From Oscheius dolichura (lineage: Eukaryota > Nematoda > Chromadorea > Rhabditida > Rhabditidae), in NCBI GenBank assembly GCA_932521035.1, contig OW051496.1, positions 2,294,001 to 2,358,000 on the forward strand: DNA of 64,000 bases, read 5' to 3'. Position numbers and translations under genes: made by a program. Below the pieces are notes generated by a model. That model saw only the letters and a program-made list of their open reading frames with translations, did no database searches and was not told the DNA's origin. Position 1 is the first letter of the stretch; each line of letters starts with the position of its first letter. Below are positions 1 to 12,015 of the stretch, in pieces.

Positions 1-345
1 ACAATAAATAATTCGAGAGATCATAGCGAAATTGAGAGAATATTTTTTGAGGGAGTATTAAAAAAAGAAAGAGGGGGACGTGTTTCTCGACAAAAAGAAA
101 AAAACTGAAGGACCGATGAAACCATACACATTTTGTCTAACTAGAGAATGGTACGACCTTACTATTAGCTCACGAGGGGTTGAATTTGCCGTTTTTGCCT
201 AATAAAAGGGGTTTTACAGGAAAATACCCAAACGCCAACCTTATTTTCAAACTTCCGACCCTCATAACTCGGTGACACGATGTGCTTAGCAGCTGAAAAT
301 TTGTTTCTGGGGGTTTCAGATGGTGGTGAACACGGCGTAATAGGT
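1..345. repeat. Inverted copy of the 3' flank of the kelch gene at 35.9 kb
   Basis: This stretch reads nearly the same as the reverse complement of about 35562-35884, the sequence just after the stop codon of the minus-strand kinase-kelch gene. Shared blocks include an AATAAATAATTCGAG stretch, an A-rich run with GAGGGGGACG, and TAGCTCACGAGGGGTTGAAT. Because the copy is on the opposite strand and begins at the window edge, a paralogous kelch gene on the plus strand may end just outside the window. That last point is inference. Confidence 0.7.
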
Positions 346-471
346 GGCACCTCTGGACCTGATGACAGGTTCGTGCCATTCCCTGGTAAATTTCAGTGGC
401 GCTATTGAATTCTTCAATCGTGTTGATAAAAACCAACTTTATAGAAAGGATTGTGGTCCCACAACGAATGG

Positions 472-499
472 CCAGCCGCTACGCCCGCCTTCGGCGGGC
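472..499 (-). repeat. Helitron-type 3' hairpin (alternative end of Helitron-1)
   Basis: On the minus strand a GCCCGCC / GGCGGGC stem with a GAA loop (483-499) is followed by seven bases (GTAGCGG) and CTGG at 475-472. This matches the layout at the end of Helitron-2 (stem, GAA loop, seven bases, CTGG). The next base is C rather than the expected T. It is either the true 3' end of Helitron-1 or a remnant of a related element. Confidence 0.45.
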
Positions 500-667
500 T
501 GCGTCTGGACAGTGTCCTTTGGGGTAAAGTACAACTCCATCCACGGAAAGCACCACAAACTCCCACGTTTATACGAAGCGTTCCATAATTAAAAATAAGA
601 AAAGATGTGAAATACAATTTATATATAATAAATACACATAGAAATAATACATACACCTAGCCTTTCA

Positions 668-685
668 GGTTATCACGTGATAACC
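668..685. repeat. Perfect 18-bp palindrome near the Helitron-1 3' end
   Basis: GGTTATCAC is followed directly by its reverse complement GTGATAACC. On the minus strand CTAG follows after seven bases. Such a hairpin is typical of the 3' end of Helitrons, where it is thought to stop rolling-circle transfer. Here it has no loop, unlike the other hairpins in the window. Confidence 0.6.
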
Positions 686-725
686 CTACGGGCCAGGGAA
701 AACCTCGGCATAAGAGGCAGAAATA

Positions 726-3700
726 CTACAGAACTCTAGTGTCTACGATGTTGGCCGTCTTTGTCTTGTTGTTTTCCACTAAAACTTTGAGTCCAGAAGC
801 AGCTTTGGCCCTTGATAAGGCTACATAAAGCTGGCCATGAGAAAAGCAATCACTCTGCAGGTTCACTCCGACTTTTTCCAAGGACTGCCCTTGGGCTTTG
901 TTAATCGTCATTGCAAACGCTAATTTTAGCGGGAATTGTCGCCGTTTTAACACAAATGACATGCCTATAAAAGGGTGAATGAGTTGCAATAGAAAGGGAG
1001 ACTGTACCTTTTCCTTTGTTGGACTTCAAGTCGATCCTTGGGATAATAACAGAATTTCCCTTTCTTACACCATTTATAAATTTGCACTGTATTGCATTTC
1101 TTCTGCTGAAGGCTATCACTTGTAAACGGGTCCCGTTACACAATCCTCGTTTCACATTCAGATTCCGATTAAGCATCACAATAGCTCCAACTTTGAGTTC
1201 TAGACGATGGGGAGCTAGGCCAGACGGAGTCAGCGTGTTCAGGAACTCGTCGGTCAGATGAAGTTGGCCGCCGGCGTCGTCCTGCACAACGGTGTCCGCA
1301 CTCAAAAACACTCGGGGTTCTCCTATAAAACTTGTGCGGATGGTAGGACTTCGATATACCTGGCATTCTATCCAAAATCTGCTGGTTCATCTCGTCGGCA
1401 TAAATATTTTTGGGACAAAGTATAGCCCTGGCATTCAAATGGTCCGGATCGTCATAAATCCCTTCAAATATTTCTTCAATAAGGTTTCCTCTGCTTTTCA
1501 AATTCGCCGGAATCTCTATCTTTCCATCTTCGTCCTTGGGTAGACGGTCTTCACCAACTTGTAGTAGAAATTCCTTGAACTGGTCGCTTTCGCCCACAGC
1601 CCGAAGGTTTTCCCTCAGCTCAAACCGTTCAAATTTTACAGGACTCGCTTCTTGGAAATATGAAGATTGTTTGAGGCAGCAGGAGAAGCCATCTTGGACA
1701 AACATTTTGTTGGGGATGGGTAAGACTTGGCGAAAATCTCCTCCCATTAGAATTATCTTGCCGCCAAAAGGAACATTCATGTTATCCGTACATTCCCGAA
1801 GAACAGTATCAATTGTATTCAATACCTAGAAATCAGAGAATGAGAGATGGGCCTGAAAATTACCTGTACTGAGATCATGCTGTTTTCGTCAAAAATAAAA
1901 ATATCGACGTCTTTCATGAAACGTCCATCGACAGAATTGGCTTTTATACTGCTACTTTCGCAGTTTTGACTGATATTCAGTTTGAATAATGAGGCGACGG
2001 TCCTTCCATCGGGGAGAAGATTGGCGGCGATTCCACTCCAAGCAGTGCAGACGTTTTTCTTCGTGGACTGCCAGATCAATCACAACATTCGACTTATCAT
2101 GTAGTTCAAAAGCATATAGACGATGATAAGCCTCGGGACTACAAATGTATCTGGTGTCCAGATGCTCCTCTACTTCATCAATTACTCCACCGTTGGCGTC
2201 TCTTTTCTCTTGTTTCAAACGGAAGGCAGCCTTGTCCGAGCCTTTATACACATACTAAAAAAGATTGATAACTGGACAAAGTAGAATAGATACCTTGTAT
2301 AAATATTTGACTGCGTGGATAACGGTACATATTTCAACGTTAATATGAGCATTATACTTTAGAAGAAGGTAGGCGTTATACGGGACTACCCATTGGTTAT
2401 TGTAGTAACGGGTCCTGTCATTTCCCACCTCTCCAATTCGCACTTGACATCCGTCGTTCCGTCTCCTATATGCGGGAAAACCATCCGCGTCCATGTCTGT
2501 AGCATCTTGAAAAGGCTTTGGAAAATTCTTGGAACATGCATCATTCTTCCAGCACGGGGAGCCGATACCACAATCTCGATGAATCATATGCGTAGACACT
2601 CTGTGAAATAGTTCACTATCTTCGGGTATTTCCGCTCGTATTATAGAGTCGACATCCTCCGGCGTTCTGGGCTTGTCGGCTGCATCCAGAGTGATTAACC
2701 AATGTACATGAGGGAGACCTCTTTTCTGCCATTCCACTGTATAGATGTAGGCAGTAACATGTCCAAAAATTCTCCTTTCCAAGAGGTCTTTCTTCAGCTC
2801 TTTGACTTTCATGCGGAATACGCGAGCCACTAAATCAGGACGGTCGGCAGCTGTTTGCCCAGGCAGTAAGTTCTCCTGGATCTCCTTCCACTTGGGATTA
2901 CATGTAGAAGTCAAGAAGATATCTGGCTTTCCAAAGCGACTCGTAATCGCCATCGCATCCAGGTAACTGGCCACCATGTAGCGAGGAGATGCCGTAAAAG
3001 TGGCTGGCAATAAAACACGTGTTCCACATTGACCATCAGCTCCGTCGGCAATAAAATCACGAAGATCAGAAAAATAGTCCGAGCGGAGGGCTGACTGGTT
3101 TCGTTTTATATAGTCCAACCTAAATTGTCTTATTTATCTGAATAAAAACAACAAACAAATCGGCATTGCTTGACGTTGGCCCAACTACCAACACTAAATT
3201 GTTGGAAGAGCCGTCTCGCCCAATGTATAGGGTTAAAAGTATCGCGGATCCACATATAATAACAGTACCAATCTTTTTGTGACAGTGTCTTCTCCTGCTG
3301 GACGCCTTGATTAGAAACTACAATTCTCTTTCGGCCGGGATGCCATCCGTAGTCGCCGTTGATAAAAAACAATGGATATGTGCAGGGATCCAAAGCCTCG
3401 TTAATGAGGGGGATCCTGTGGAGGCCTCCACCTCTTGCTCTTATCGTGTAATCCCGTGGAGATGGGAGCTCACCCTGTGGCCCGACGTATACTAAGGCAA
3501 CTTCAGCAACTTGAGGACGATTATAACTGAAATTGAAGAAAAAATCATTTTTTCTTGTGACCTACCGCCGTGAATCAGGAGTATCGTTAGTTTTGAATAT
3601 TAGACAGACTTGATTCATCGGCGTGTTCAACTGCCGTGATGTTCTCTCCTCTTCCTCATAGATCTCCTGGAGTGTCTTGAATTCCTTGGCGTATTTGTGA

Positions 3701-4841
3701 TGGGCACGCATAAATATGCCCAGACAACGAAGTAGAGCAGCATCACATTTGGAATTAGCTGGATGAGATATCCTTGCATCTCCCGCAGCCGTCTCATCGA
3801 TAAAAAATAGTTGTCCGTATGTCGGTGCAGTAGTAGTAGTAGGAGCTGCCGGTCCAGTTTCATAACAAATAGCACCATGAACTTTGAAGACGAATGGGCC
3901 TCTCCCAGGCGGAGACTTCAATTTTACATTCATAGATGCTACGGCAAGTGAAGTATTGAATTGCCTCGAATTCTCCAGAAAATTTCTTGAAGACGGGTGA
4001 TAGCCGGTAAATAATATATTATAAATAATAATAATGTTCTTGGGGAGCAGTCAGCCCGCCACGTCCAACATACCCTGCATTTGTTGTTCTCCGATTCCGT
4101 CTGTTTTCATTTTCGGCTGCTCTTTCTGCTGCAGTTTGGCTAAAAAGGGCATGTGAATCAGACAAACTTTGCACCAACCTTTGCCGATTAGCTTGAATTG
4201 TATTAGCAACTGTCAATCTTCTTGTTGCCGTCTCTTCTTCCGTTTCTCCAGCTCTTCTCAATCTTATAGCCTCTGTCTCCATGGCTCTTCTTCCAGCCGC
4301 TTCTTCCTCCGTTTCTCCTGCTCTTCTTTCTCTAATAGCTAATGCCTCTACGGCTCTTCTGGCAATAGTCTCTTCGTCTGTTTCTCCATCCCTTCTCAGT
4401 CTTATAGCCTCTGTCTCCATGGCTCTTCTTCCAGCCGCTTCTTCCTCCGTTTCTCCTGCTCTCGTCAATCTTTTCGCTTGTGCGTCCTGAGCTCGTCTTG
4501 CGGCAACCTCTTCTTCCGCCTCCTCGGCTCTCCTCACTCTCTTGGCTTCTGCGTCACGGGATCTCCTTGCGGTAATCACCTCTTGAATAGAAGATTCCTG
4601 GAGAATTTCCTCCGCATCAGTATTATCTTCTGGTTGGCTAACCGACTGTGCTTCTCTAAATTGAACTGTTTCGAGCAGAAAGCGGTACTAACTCGGCCCG
4701 CCTTTTGCGCCTCTGTTCAGCTCGACGTTGAGAGTGTCCTCCGGTTGATGTTAACATCCTGACATATTCCGGATGAAACATGTTAGGAGCACACAAAGGA
4801 TCGGGTGGTCGTCGAGAAGCAGGAGCCGCTTGTGGAGGCAA
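726..4841 (-). pseudogene. Helitron-1 Rep/helicase, helicase Walker A region deleted
   Basis: This is the replication initiator/helicase of a Helitron, split by short introns. Reading the minus strand: a start rich in Ala/Arg with about six copies of a roughly 20-residue repeat (Arg-rich, ending GETEEE; 4579-4020); the Helitron-like N-terminal domain (3933-3130, including YPLFFINGDYGWHPG and a degenerate RLFQQ); and the HUH nuclease motif GLPHVHW near 2710-2699. The paired catalytic tyrosines, KYLYKYVYKG, are formed by splicing across 2278-2250. At about 2062 the reading jumps from VVIDLAVH straight to KKNVCTAWSGIAANLL. The intact layout in Helitron-2 has roughly 270 more residues here, including Walker A. 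Later helicase motifs remain: a FDENSM Walker B, GGDFRQVLPIP, and TINKAQGQSLEKVG...YVALSRA near the end. The stop is at 726. Such a protein could nick but not unwind. Treated as a pseudogene, although the HUH half looks intact. Confidence 0.8.
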
Positions 4842-5432
4842 CTAAATTTTTGTAAAACAATTTAAAGAACAGAGTCCTTTGTACCCTAAAAGGATCTGAG
4901 TTGGTCTCTCTGCGCATTCTCTCATCAAAGGCGCATCAAAGGCGTTCTCCTGGCAGCTTCCTCGGCAGCATCTCCTCTCCTTCTAGACTCCTCCGATCGT
5001 ATCTCTTCATCGCTGCAGTAGCCTTCTGATGGGAAGAGAAGTAATGGCAGAAAGTAGATAAACTTCGAGAAAAACTTCATTGTTGCTAAGAAAGTTATGT
5101 AAAAAACAAAGAAGAATAAACAACTTCTTTATAGAAGAACAGTGAACACAATGAGGCGAGCACTGCGCAGCTGATCCAATTTGACAAAGCTTGCCAGGAA
5201 GAAACGTGTAAAAGACACTGTGTTTCGCTTCGTTTGATCTGTTCCGCTTTCCCTTTTAAAAAAATGTTTACCGCCAAAATACAAACGGTTAAAAATAATC
5301 CCTTGACCTGTATCTGGTCAGTAGAGCAGCCGCCTGTGGGGGATTAGGAAATTTATCCCTTTACCGTCGGATACTTTCCCATCGGACAGACAAACAAACA
5401 GACAAACACCATAGCACTTTAATAGTAAGGGA

Positions 5433-5650
5433 TTTGTACAAGCGTATAGAAGAAGGGGTGGATTGAGCAGCCAGAACTCTCCCCAAGATCCTAGACGAAT
5501 CTCCAAGTAAGCTTAAATCCATCGATTATTCTTTTGTTTAGACATTATCTATTATTTCTATCTAATGTTGCTTATTTATATGCTAAATTTTCCCAAATAG
5601 AGGCGAAGCTCTGCGCATTTTTTTTGCGTTCAGAACTTAGATATTTCCAG
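5433..5650 (+). other. Short conserved tail shared with the TTAA element at 37.1-38.2 kb
   Basis: Directly beside the Helitron-1 5' end, 5450-5640 resembles 37640-37850. Both encode a similar tail in one frame (RRGGLSSQNSPQDPRRISK here, RRSGLSSKSSPQNARRIFK there), each followed by a stop that overlaps a possible GTAAG donor. Both then share an AT-rich stretch and an AAGACGAAGCTCTGCGCA-like block. This flank is probably a remnant of the same element type, into which Helitron-1 inserted. The function of the peptide is unknown. Confidence 0.4.
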
Positions 5651-5825
5651 GAATGCTCATCCTAGATTGGGTTCTATATGTTTGCTATGTCTTATTGAAT
5701 GTGTTAGTTCTGTAGTGTGTGCTGTGTAGTATAGAATAGAAAAGCAGCCTAGATTATTTGCTGAGATTTCTTCCTCTTTCTCAAACTAATTCTTTCAAAT
5801 CTATTTTTTTAACCATTTTTTAGAG

Positions 5826-8800
5826 ATGTTAAATCAGTCTGATGTTTATGATGTGGAAGAGAAATCAAAATTCTTTGAAGTCGATTTTCCTGTCACGCCA
5901 GCTTTTATTATAGCTGAAATATTTCTAAAAAGGTTAGCTTGCTTACTATAATTTAACAGATAATAGAAACCAATATGCCCGTTCTAATTCTCACATAAAA
6001 GAAATTCCTATACAACAAGACAAAGTTTCAAATATTTTCTACATTATTCGAAAACAAGCCATTGCGGATATTGGATGTGTTTCTCTGGATTCCTACTCAC
6101 CGTGGTCAAAGAAGAACAGTAAGCGATGTTTTATATCTAGTCTATTTCTTTTCAGATACTTCTACAGTATGCTTCTATTACTGCCTATCGGAAACAGGCC
6201 AGCAAATCTGCACAGTCAGAAGTAAGGCGGCTGCTTTTGAATCAAACAGTCCATTCATCTTAATGGCATCCAGAACTAAACACACTGATAACTCAAATTT
6301 CAAGCGAACAGTGCGTTTATTTTTATATATTTTTTATGTTTTTATTTATAGATATACAGTTTTTACAAGCAAGATGAAATCTACAGCGGAATAATATGTG
6401 CCGATGTCTGCATTTCTTTCGAATACAATGGTGGCTATATTCCTATGAGAAAAGTTCACGGGAACGCTAAACACTTTGCTGAAGTAACCGATCGCATGAG
6501 CACAAAAGTTGTAAAGGAAGCAAAGGAATTAGTACTTACAAAGAAACCGAAAGAAGTTGCCCAGATATTGAGCCAAAAATATGATTGCAATTTTAATAGA
6601 CAACAGGTGATATACTTGGATTGTTATTTCCTCATTTGTTATTAGGTGTACAATGCCAAGAGAACAACAGAAGCCAGCAGGAAGCCATGTGGCATTACGG
6701 AAAAGGATGACGTTGACACGTTTATGAGAAGTATAATTGATAACGGATGACTAGTATTTACTTACTCACGGCCATGTTCAAAAAACGGAGTAGGTTTTAT
6801 TGCTAAATCGTATTTATTCTGTTTAGATTTTGTTCGAAGACAATGTTTTTCTTGTGATTAATCCCACGACGCTTTCACTTTTGATTAAACAAATGCCAAA
6901 CGAGCAACAATGTGAATTTTTAAAAGAGCAAGCATTTTCAATTGCTGAGATCCTCACTATCAACCGCTATGATCTTCTAAGTTAGTTGAGATATTTTCGA
7001 ACTGTTTTTTAGGTGAATTTGAATGTGACACAAAGAACAGAAGAGGAGCAATATATCTCGATTTCACTTTTTCACTCTGTCGCTTTCAAGTTCGTTTAAT
7101 CAGTTTTGAAATGGTAACAATGAGGTATAATCTTGATATAATTCACTTTTTATATGTAAATTTAGACGTACGCCAACAAGGAAAGCACCATTGTTAGTTG
7201 CAGGATACATTTTGGTTGAAAAACCTGATACGGATTCAATGAAGTGGACTTCTTCTAAGTATAGTGATCTCATTGAAAAGGAACGTGCGTCAGCTCGGCT
7301 GTCAGCTATAGTCACAGATAAAGAAGAATGTCTTAAATTTTTTAAAGAGGTATAGTTGCATATTCTAAACGTTCATTTTATTCCAGGGTATAATATTTAA
7401 TAAATGCCAACGACTCTTATGTGCGGCTCATTTGTTTGATAATTTGCGATCTCGTTTAAAAGATGATATTGCTAAATGAATTTACGGACGTTTATTTGGT
7501 ACCGGAACTAACCATAGAATATTAGGTATAGTCGTTTGTATAAAACTTATTTTTGTAGGCTTACTGGACGAAGTTTACTCGATTGACATATTATACGGAT
7601 TGGGCTCTATTTCTAGATACAATACCGCTTGATGAAAGCAGCAAACACTGGTAAGAAAAAATGTTGTTATTGATAAGGCTAGTTCCAGGTTGTTAAATCT
7701 ATCAACGGATTTGTTTCATTATTACGGATTGAAAGCACGTATTTGTGGTGGATTTAGTTATTATCCCGTTACCACAAACCTTATGGAGAACAAAAATTTA
7801 TTGTTGAAACGAGAGCTAGGTAAAAAGAAAATGTCTATTCAACGATTATTTTCTAAACTTGTCGCGAACGACAAAGGTATGTGTAGCCAAGTTTTATTAT
7901 CGAGCCCGGCGCGAAGCGCCGGGCGTGATTTGGGTTTACTCAGAGCACATGCCAAGCCCTTTTTTTGATTTTAATGGTGTAACTTTTTTCAGTTAGAAGA
8001 TATCAAAAATCTGACTTCACCATCGTTTTCCTCGTAGTTGATTACCCCTAGTTACCAATTTTCATGAAATTTGCCCAAAAAATAGATGAGCTACGACTAC
8101 AAACGTGTTTTGAAAAGTGGCGCCGTCCGCCGTCTGCGTCCGCTCGCTGTGGCGCTTTCCGCTGTGGCGCTTCCGCTGTGGCTCTTTTTTTTTCAAAACT
8201 TTGTGTACGCATTGAAAAACTTTTAAAAAACAGCTATATATACAGTTTTTTACGCTGATTCTGAATATGTAATAAAACAATTGGGTTGGTGGATTAGTTT
8301 TTAAGCTATTGCATCAACAATATTTTTTTGATGATTGTTTCGGTAGCTCTTTTCGGCTACAGAATTTTGGAAGTGTGACATGGCTATCTTATTTGGGATG
8401 GTCTTTTACACCTTGGTACCAATTTTCATGAAAGTTGGCTAAAAAAATGGAAGAGCCACAGCATCAAACAGATGCGGCATTTCGTCGATGGGGTGCTTTT
8501 CGCTGTGGCCTTTTTTGAACAAGGTTGTGTGCCCATCTAAAAACCTTTTCAGTTATATATACAGTTTTTATATATACAGAACAGTTATATATACAGTTTT
8601 TTACACTGATTCCGAATATGTAATAAAAAATTAGGTAGATGGATTAGTTTTTCAGCTACCTCATAACTTTTGACAGAGACGGCTTTACGGGGCATATGAA
8701 CACTTCCTAGGTAGATCTCCGTGTGGCCGATCTGATAAACCAAACCAAAAAATAATTTCATGTGATTGCGAAATTCCGAAAAAAACTGAATACCCACATG

Positions 8801-10564
8801 GCGCAGTGAGTATTGAAATTACGGCTCAATAGGTCGAGGGTTCGATCCCGCTCGGCGTCAATCTTTTATACTCCGTTCTATCTTGTTTTGCACAAACCCA
8901 CTGCGCCATTTGGCCAACGTACAATTTTTGGAAAATGGATGATTTCCACGGAAAATAAAAGTTTGATAGATGATTTTGATCAGCTCTTTGAGCCCGATCG
9001 AACGTTGTATTCACTTTTTTTTAATGGCCTGCAAATTTCGCCCATCAAGCAGCTGCGGCGCTCCCTCGCCGTGGCTTTTTTATTTTTTGAAGAGCGCATT
9101 TTTTCTAGCAGTTGGACTGTAGAGCCGTAAATGCTTCCTAAAACGACCTCATTCGTGGCTTCGTTGGACCCTACAATTTTTTTTGTTGTGTCTCTTATTT
9201 TCGCGGCGCAAGCTTTAGGATTTACGATATTCTACCGAATATCAACAAAAAGCGAACAATCCGTTTGTTAAAAAGAGGAATCTCAATAAAAAGGGTGATT
9301 TGGGAGAGCCTACAAAAAGGGAACAATAAGGAGGACACAACAAAAAGAGAACAATACTGGTTCAGTAAAAATATAACCAAATCACGGCTATCTTTTTGGA
9401 TATTGCCCTTTCTCTGCTATTTTCGGCAATGAATTATGTTCAGGCATGGAAAACAGGACTCTGGGAAAAAAATGAAGGCATTGTCTCTGGGAACGGGCAT
9501 TTCCATGACACAAAATACTGACAAAGCGGACATATGCGGGGGGTCGAGGGGGGCGGCAGCCCCCCTCGTAGATTATAAATAAAAAGGAAAAATCAAAGTA
9601 AAAGACTGAGAGCTGTCTATCCTAACCGGTAGCCGTGATTTGGTTATATTTTTACTGAACCAGTATTGTTCTCTTTTTGTTGTGTCCTCCTTATTGTTCC
9701 CTTTTTGTAGGCTCTCCCAAATCACCCTTTTTATTGAGATTCCTCTTTTTAACAAACGGATTTCTCTTTAGCTCAAGAAAACTCACTACTGATGGCTATA
9801 TTCGGACAATGCTGTGACTTCTTTCCTGTTTCAAAGGGAGTATCCACATTAGAAGCAAGAAAAATGACAAAGTTAGAAAAAGAAAATCTAGTAGAAGAAT
9901 TTGGTCTTGGGCCTGTTTACAAAAGAGAGAGGGATAAACGTCCTGATGGCCTCCCCGAATGGATCTTTCATGGTAATATTTCTTTTCTGTGCTAAACTCT
10001 TATTTAGGAAGATCATCTTTGTCAAAGCAGAAATTGATAAAAGACGCCGAAGCGCTATCAGTAACTATCAAGGACGAATTAGCTATAACAATTACAAATG
10101 ATAAGAAATCCACTGTACTGTCTGTGTCTACACACCTGTTTAAATGCTATGCTTGTGATGCGATAATTTGTGAACATAATTAAGGTAGACTGGTTCCTTT
10201 TACCTTTTTATAGATTAGCGGTACTAATGAATGCGGACGACGATGGAAAGACGTCGTTACTGGACTTACTTCAGTCCGACTTTGAAACTTTAGATGGCCT
10301 GTATCAGCGGAAGTTGAATCTTCAAACCAATAAGGAAGGTGAAAAGAAAAATTACAAAGGACGACGAGGATCCAAGAAGAGTGCCGTAGTTAGAAAAGAA
10401 CGGCCACCAATTGGAGCGTACGTTTTATACATCCCTAAGTTAAACATTTTTGTTTCAGTGATCAGAGGCTTCACAATTTTAGTTTTGAGCGAGAATCGAT
10501 TACAGCCTCATCGGAGGATTACGATTCCCGAGATGCTTCACCTCACATTTATCGATTTCTATAG
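5826..10564 (+). CDS. MULE-like transposase gene with introns
   Basis: A multi-exon gene that I assign to the MULE (Mutator-like) transposases. The start at 5826 opens MLNQSDVYDVEEKSKFFEV. A helix-turn-helix-like stretch lies at 6530-6670 (KKPKEVAQILSQKYDCNF, then RQQVYNAKRTT across an intron). Core transposase features follow: IVTDKEECLKFF at about 7300, then LCAAHLFDNLRSRLK at about 7420-7460, the usual Asp followed by a Cys/His-bearing helix. GFSYYPVTTNLMENKNLLLK at about 7750-7806 resembles the family TTN-x-x-E-x-x-N-x-x-L-K motif. Exon 7690-7876 splices in phase 1 across a 1.9-kb intron to 9772, where the tail has a Cys/His pair (HLFKCYACDAIICEH), perhaps a degraded SWIM finger. A Ser/Asp-rich end stops at 10564. 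An in-frame TGA near 6748 and a TGA near 7480 may fall in introns or be real breaks. Domesticated gene or old transposon: undecided. Confidence 0.5.
7904..7924. repeat. Perfect 9-bp GC-rich hairpin, GAA loop
   Basis: GCCCGGCGC and GCGCCGGGC are separated by GAA. The loop and stem style match the Helitron 3' hairpins at 483-499 and 16129-16147. No CTRR terminus follows (GTGATTTGGG), so this is a likely decayed Helitron end. Confidence 0.5.
8045..8660 (+). repeat. Two diverged tandem copies, about 360-bp spacing
   Basis: Both copies contain TACCAATTTTCATGAAA, then GATGAGC/GAAGAGCC, a GTGGCGCTTTCCGCTGTGG-like block, and CAGTTATATATACAGTTTTT leading into CTGA-TC-GAATATGTAATAAAA. Copy one covers about 8045-8300 and copy two about 8405-8660. 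No coding sense is seen. Confidence 0.6.
8806..8862 (+). other. tRNA-like stretch (B box), probable SINE or tRNA relic
   Basis: GAGGGTTCGATCCCGCTC is a T-arm-like stem and loop with a good Pol III B box (GGTTCGATCCC), followed by GGCGTCA like the acceptor end of the Helitron-borne tRNA-like units. No paired 5' acceptor arm is seen, so it is not a working tRNA gene. Confidence 0.45.
9259..9761. repeat. 132-bp inverted repeat around a 239-bp centre
   Basis: 9259-9390 is, as far as I can read, the exact reverse complement of 9630-9761. The right arm runs into the 3' end of the intron, just before the acceptor at 9771, so the left arm looks like an inverted duplicate of intron sequence. The centre contains GGGGGTCGAGGGGGGCGGCAGCCCCCCTCG-like G/C-rich self-complementary sequence near 9537-9567. 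A transcript would fold into a long duplex. Confidence 0.85.
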
Positions 10565-11431
10565 TTTTTTGTTTTTGTTATACTCAGTTGTTTTGTTATT
10601 GTTATGTTTTGTGATATAAAAATGTTCTCATTACAAAAAATAGGAAGAGATGGTAATTCAATGGAGTTACAACCTACCGACACCCATAACTTCTTTTGTA
10701 GATGATAATCTAACTTGTAGTCATTTTCTAAGATATGTTTACGTCCTAACAAACGTTAAAAACATAAAATTATCCCAAGGAAAGACGATGAATTGAGAAT
10801 TAGAATGCTACGGGGATGGGGGAGGTAAAGTAACGATATTTTCGATTTTTCTCTGAAATTCTTTCCTCTTGATGCCAATAATCTACGGGAAGTCATTTTA
10901 TATATACTACTATAAGTCAGGAATACACAAAATATAACAAAAACAAAAGGAAATAAGAAAGTTCTTGAGTAACTGCGAATACCAAATAGAATATATATTT
11001 TATCAATTAGAAGGATATAAACGTAGGCATTAGCTGAAATACGCTTCTCCCTCAATAAATATGCATTAACTGTTTGTAACTCTGGCTGTCGTTGTTATTA
11101 CTGCTCAAAACAATCTTCTAGGGTAAGTTTTAGTCCTAGTTAATGATAATTACATGTTTACCAGAGCTAAAACCATCAAAAAATAAAGATTCAGTGACTA
11201 CTATGCCCAGAGAGGCAGGCATATTGAGAAATCCTATTTTCCTGAACCGTTTTTTGATATTTCTTTTTTAAACCTACCCTATGTTGTTCTCCATATTTTT
11301 CTGATATAGAAACATGAAGGAAATAGACTGAAACAGCCAGAATAATTAAATCCAGATCCGTATGCGAGGTACAAATATGTGATTTGCAAATGTATGCGAT
11401 ATACAGTGTATGTGCGTATGTGCCGTACAAT
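10565..11431. other. No gene seen
   Basis: An AT-rich stretch after the MULE-like stop. Open frames here are short and show no family signature. TAACAAACGTTA at 10748-10759 is palindromic by chance size. Nothing is called. Confidence 0.5.
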
Positions 11432-11854
11432 TTGCCGGTCTTGGTTGGATTCGGGAAACGGTTTTTTCGGTTTCATACGAGCCCTATTCGTCAAAATGTG
11501 ACAAGATACAGCCATTACCCGATTTTCCTTCACTGTTGTTTGAATTGTGATACAAGCTGGTGTGTGGGAAACCCCGATCACAGCCATATTATTTTTCTTG
11601 TTTTATCATTCCATTAAAACATTTTTCTTGTTTCTTTTTAGAGTCTTGGCGGAGGATCAGTTTAGGAAAAAATCAAGTTTTCATCAAAACGTTTGTGGTA
11701 TCCCCGATATAGAGGAAAGATGAAATCTCAGTTCCTTTGTGTTGTTGTTTGAACTGTTTGAAAAATAAGCGGAAAGGAGGCAAAAGAAGGATCGGTAGTT
11801 TGTTTTTTCGTCACAATACGGGATTTCTATCATCCTACCCTAATAATAGGGAGA
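11432..11854 (-). mobile_element. Helitron-like repeat D (minus), head-to-head with the next element
   Basis: On the minus strand it starts TCTCCCTATTATTAGGGTAG at 11854 downwards, preceded by A. The same sequence starts a plus-strand copy at 33434. The two match over about 240 bp, then again after a 1.35-kb insertion in the 33-kb copy, ending near the AAACCGTTTCC block. The far end has no clear Helitron terminus. TC start and A flank are seen; Helitron identity is inferred. Confidence 0.5.
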
Positions 11855-12015
11855 TCTCTGTCTGTCTGTCTGTAAGATCTGTCGTTTGTGCAAATCCGAC
11901 CGTCAAAAGAGAAGCAGAAAGATCGGACCGGTCAGATTTTATTCGACCGTCCAATCTTTTTCGCCTGTCAAATTTTTATTCCAAACGCGGCCAAAGGCCG
12001 CCGGAGGCATACTTG
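11855..12015 (+). mobile_element. 161-bp mini-Helitron E, copy 1
   Basis: Starts TCTCTGTCTGTCTGTCTGTA after A, ends with a hairpin GCGGCC-AAA-GGCCGC, ten bases, then CTTG at 12012-12015 and T. Two other copies lie at 31021-31184 and 48154-48312. CTTG departs from the CTRR rule, while the other copies have CTAG and CTGG. It is far too short to code. About 14 bases after each copy also look alike, so the end may be a little further on. Confidence 0.7.

Larger units (their letters stand above)
657..5432 (-). mobile_element. Helitron-1, large rolling-circle transposon
   Basis: The 5' end on the minus strand is TCCCTTACTATTAAAGTG at 5432 downwards, preceded by A, as Helitrons require (5' TC, insertion between A and T). 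The same 5' sequence starts the plus-strand units at 31185 and 32387. The element encodes a Helitron Rep/helicase (726-4841). The 3' end is uncertain. One candidate is CTAG at 660-657, eight bases beyond a perfect 18-bp palindrome (668-685), but it is followed by G. The other is CTGG at 475-472 after a GAA-loop hairpin, followed by C. Neither has the expected T, so the right boundary on this strand may be degraded. Confidence 0.75.
7877..9771 (+). other. Large repeat-filled intron of the MULE-like gene
   Basis: The donor GTATGT at 7877 and the acceptor TTTAG at 9767-9771 join the flanking exons in frame (A-N-D-K then A-Q-E-N). The other introns in this gene are about 34-45 nt, so this one has grown by insertions. 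It holds a GC-rich hairpin, a diverged tandem repeat, a tRNA-like stretch and a long inverted repeat, listed separately. Confidence 0.6.

Noticed and set aside
1292-1829. Plus-strand frames over the Helitron-1 helicase
   Set aside because: Shadows of the conserved minus-strand helicase motifs.
10549-11055. Short minus-strand Lys/Phe/Tyr-rich frames
   Set aside because: AT-rich chance frames without motifs or splice support.
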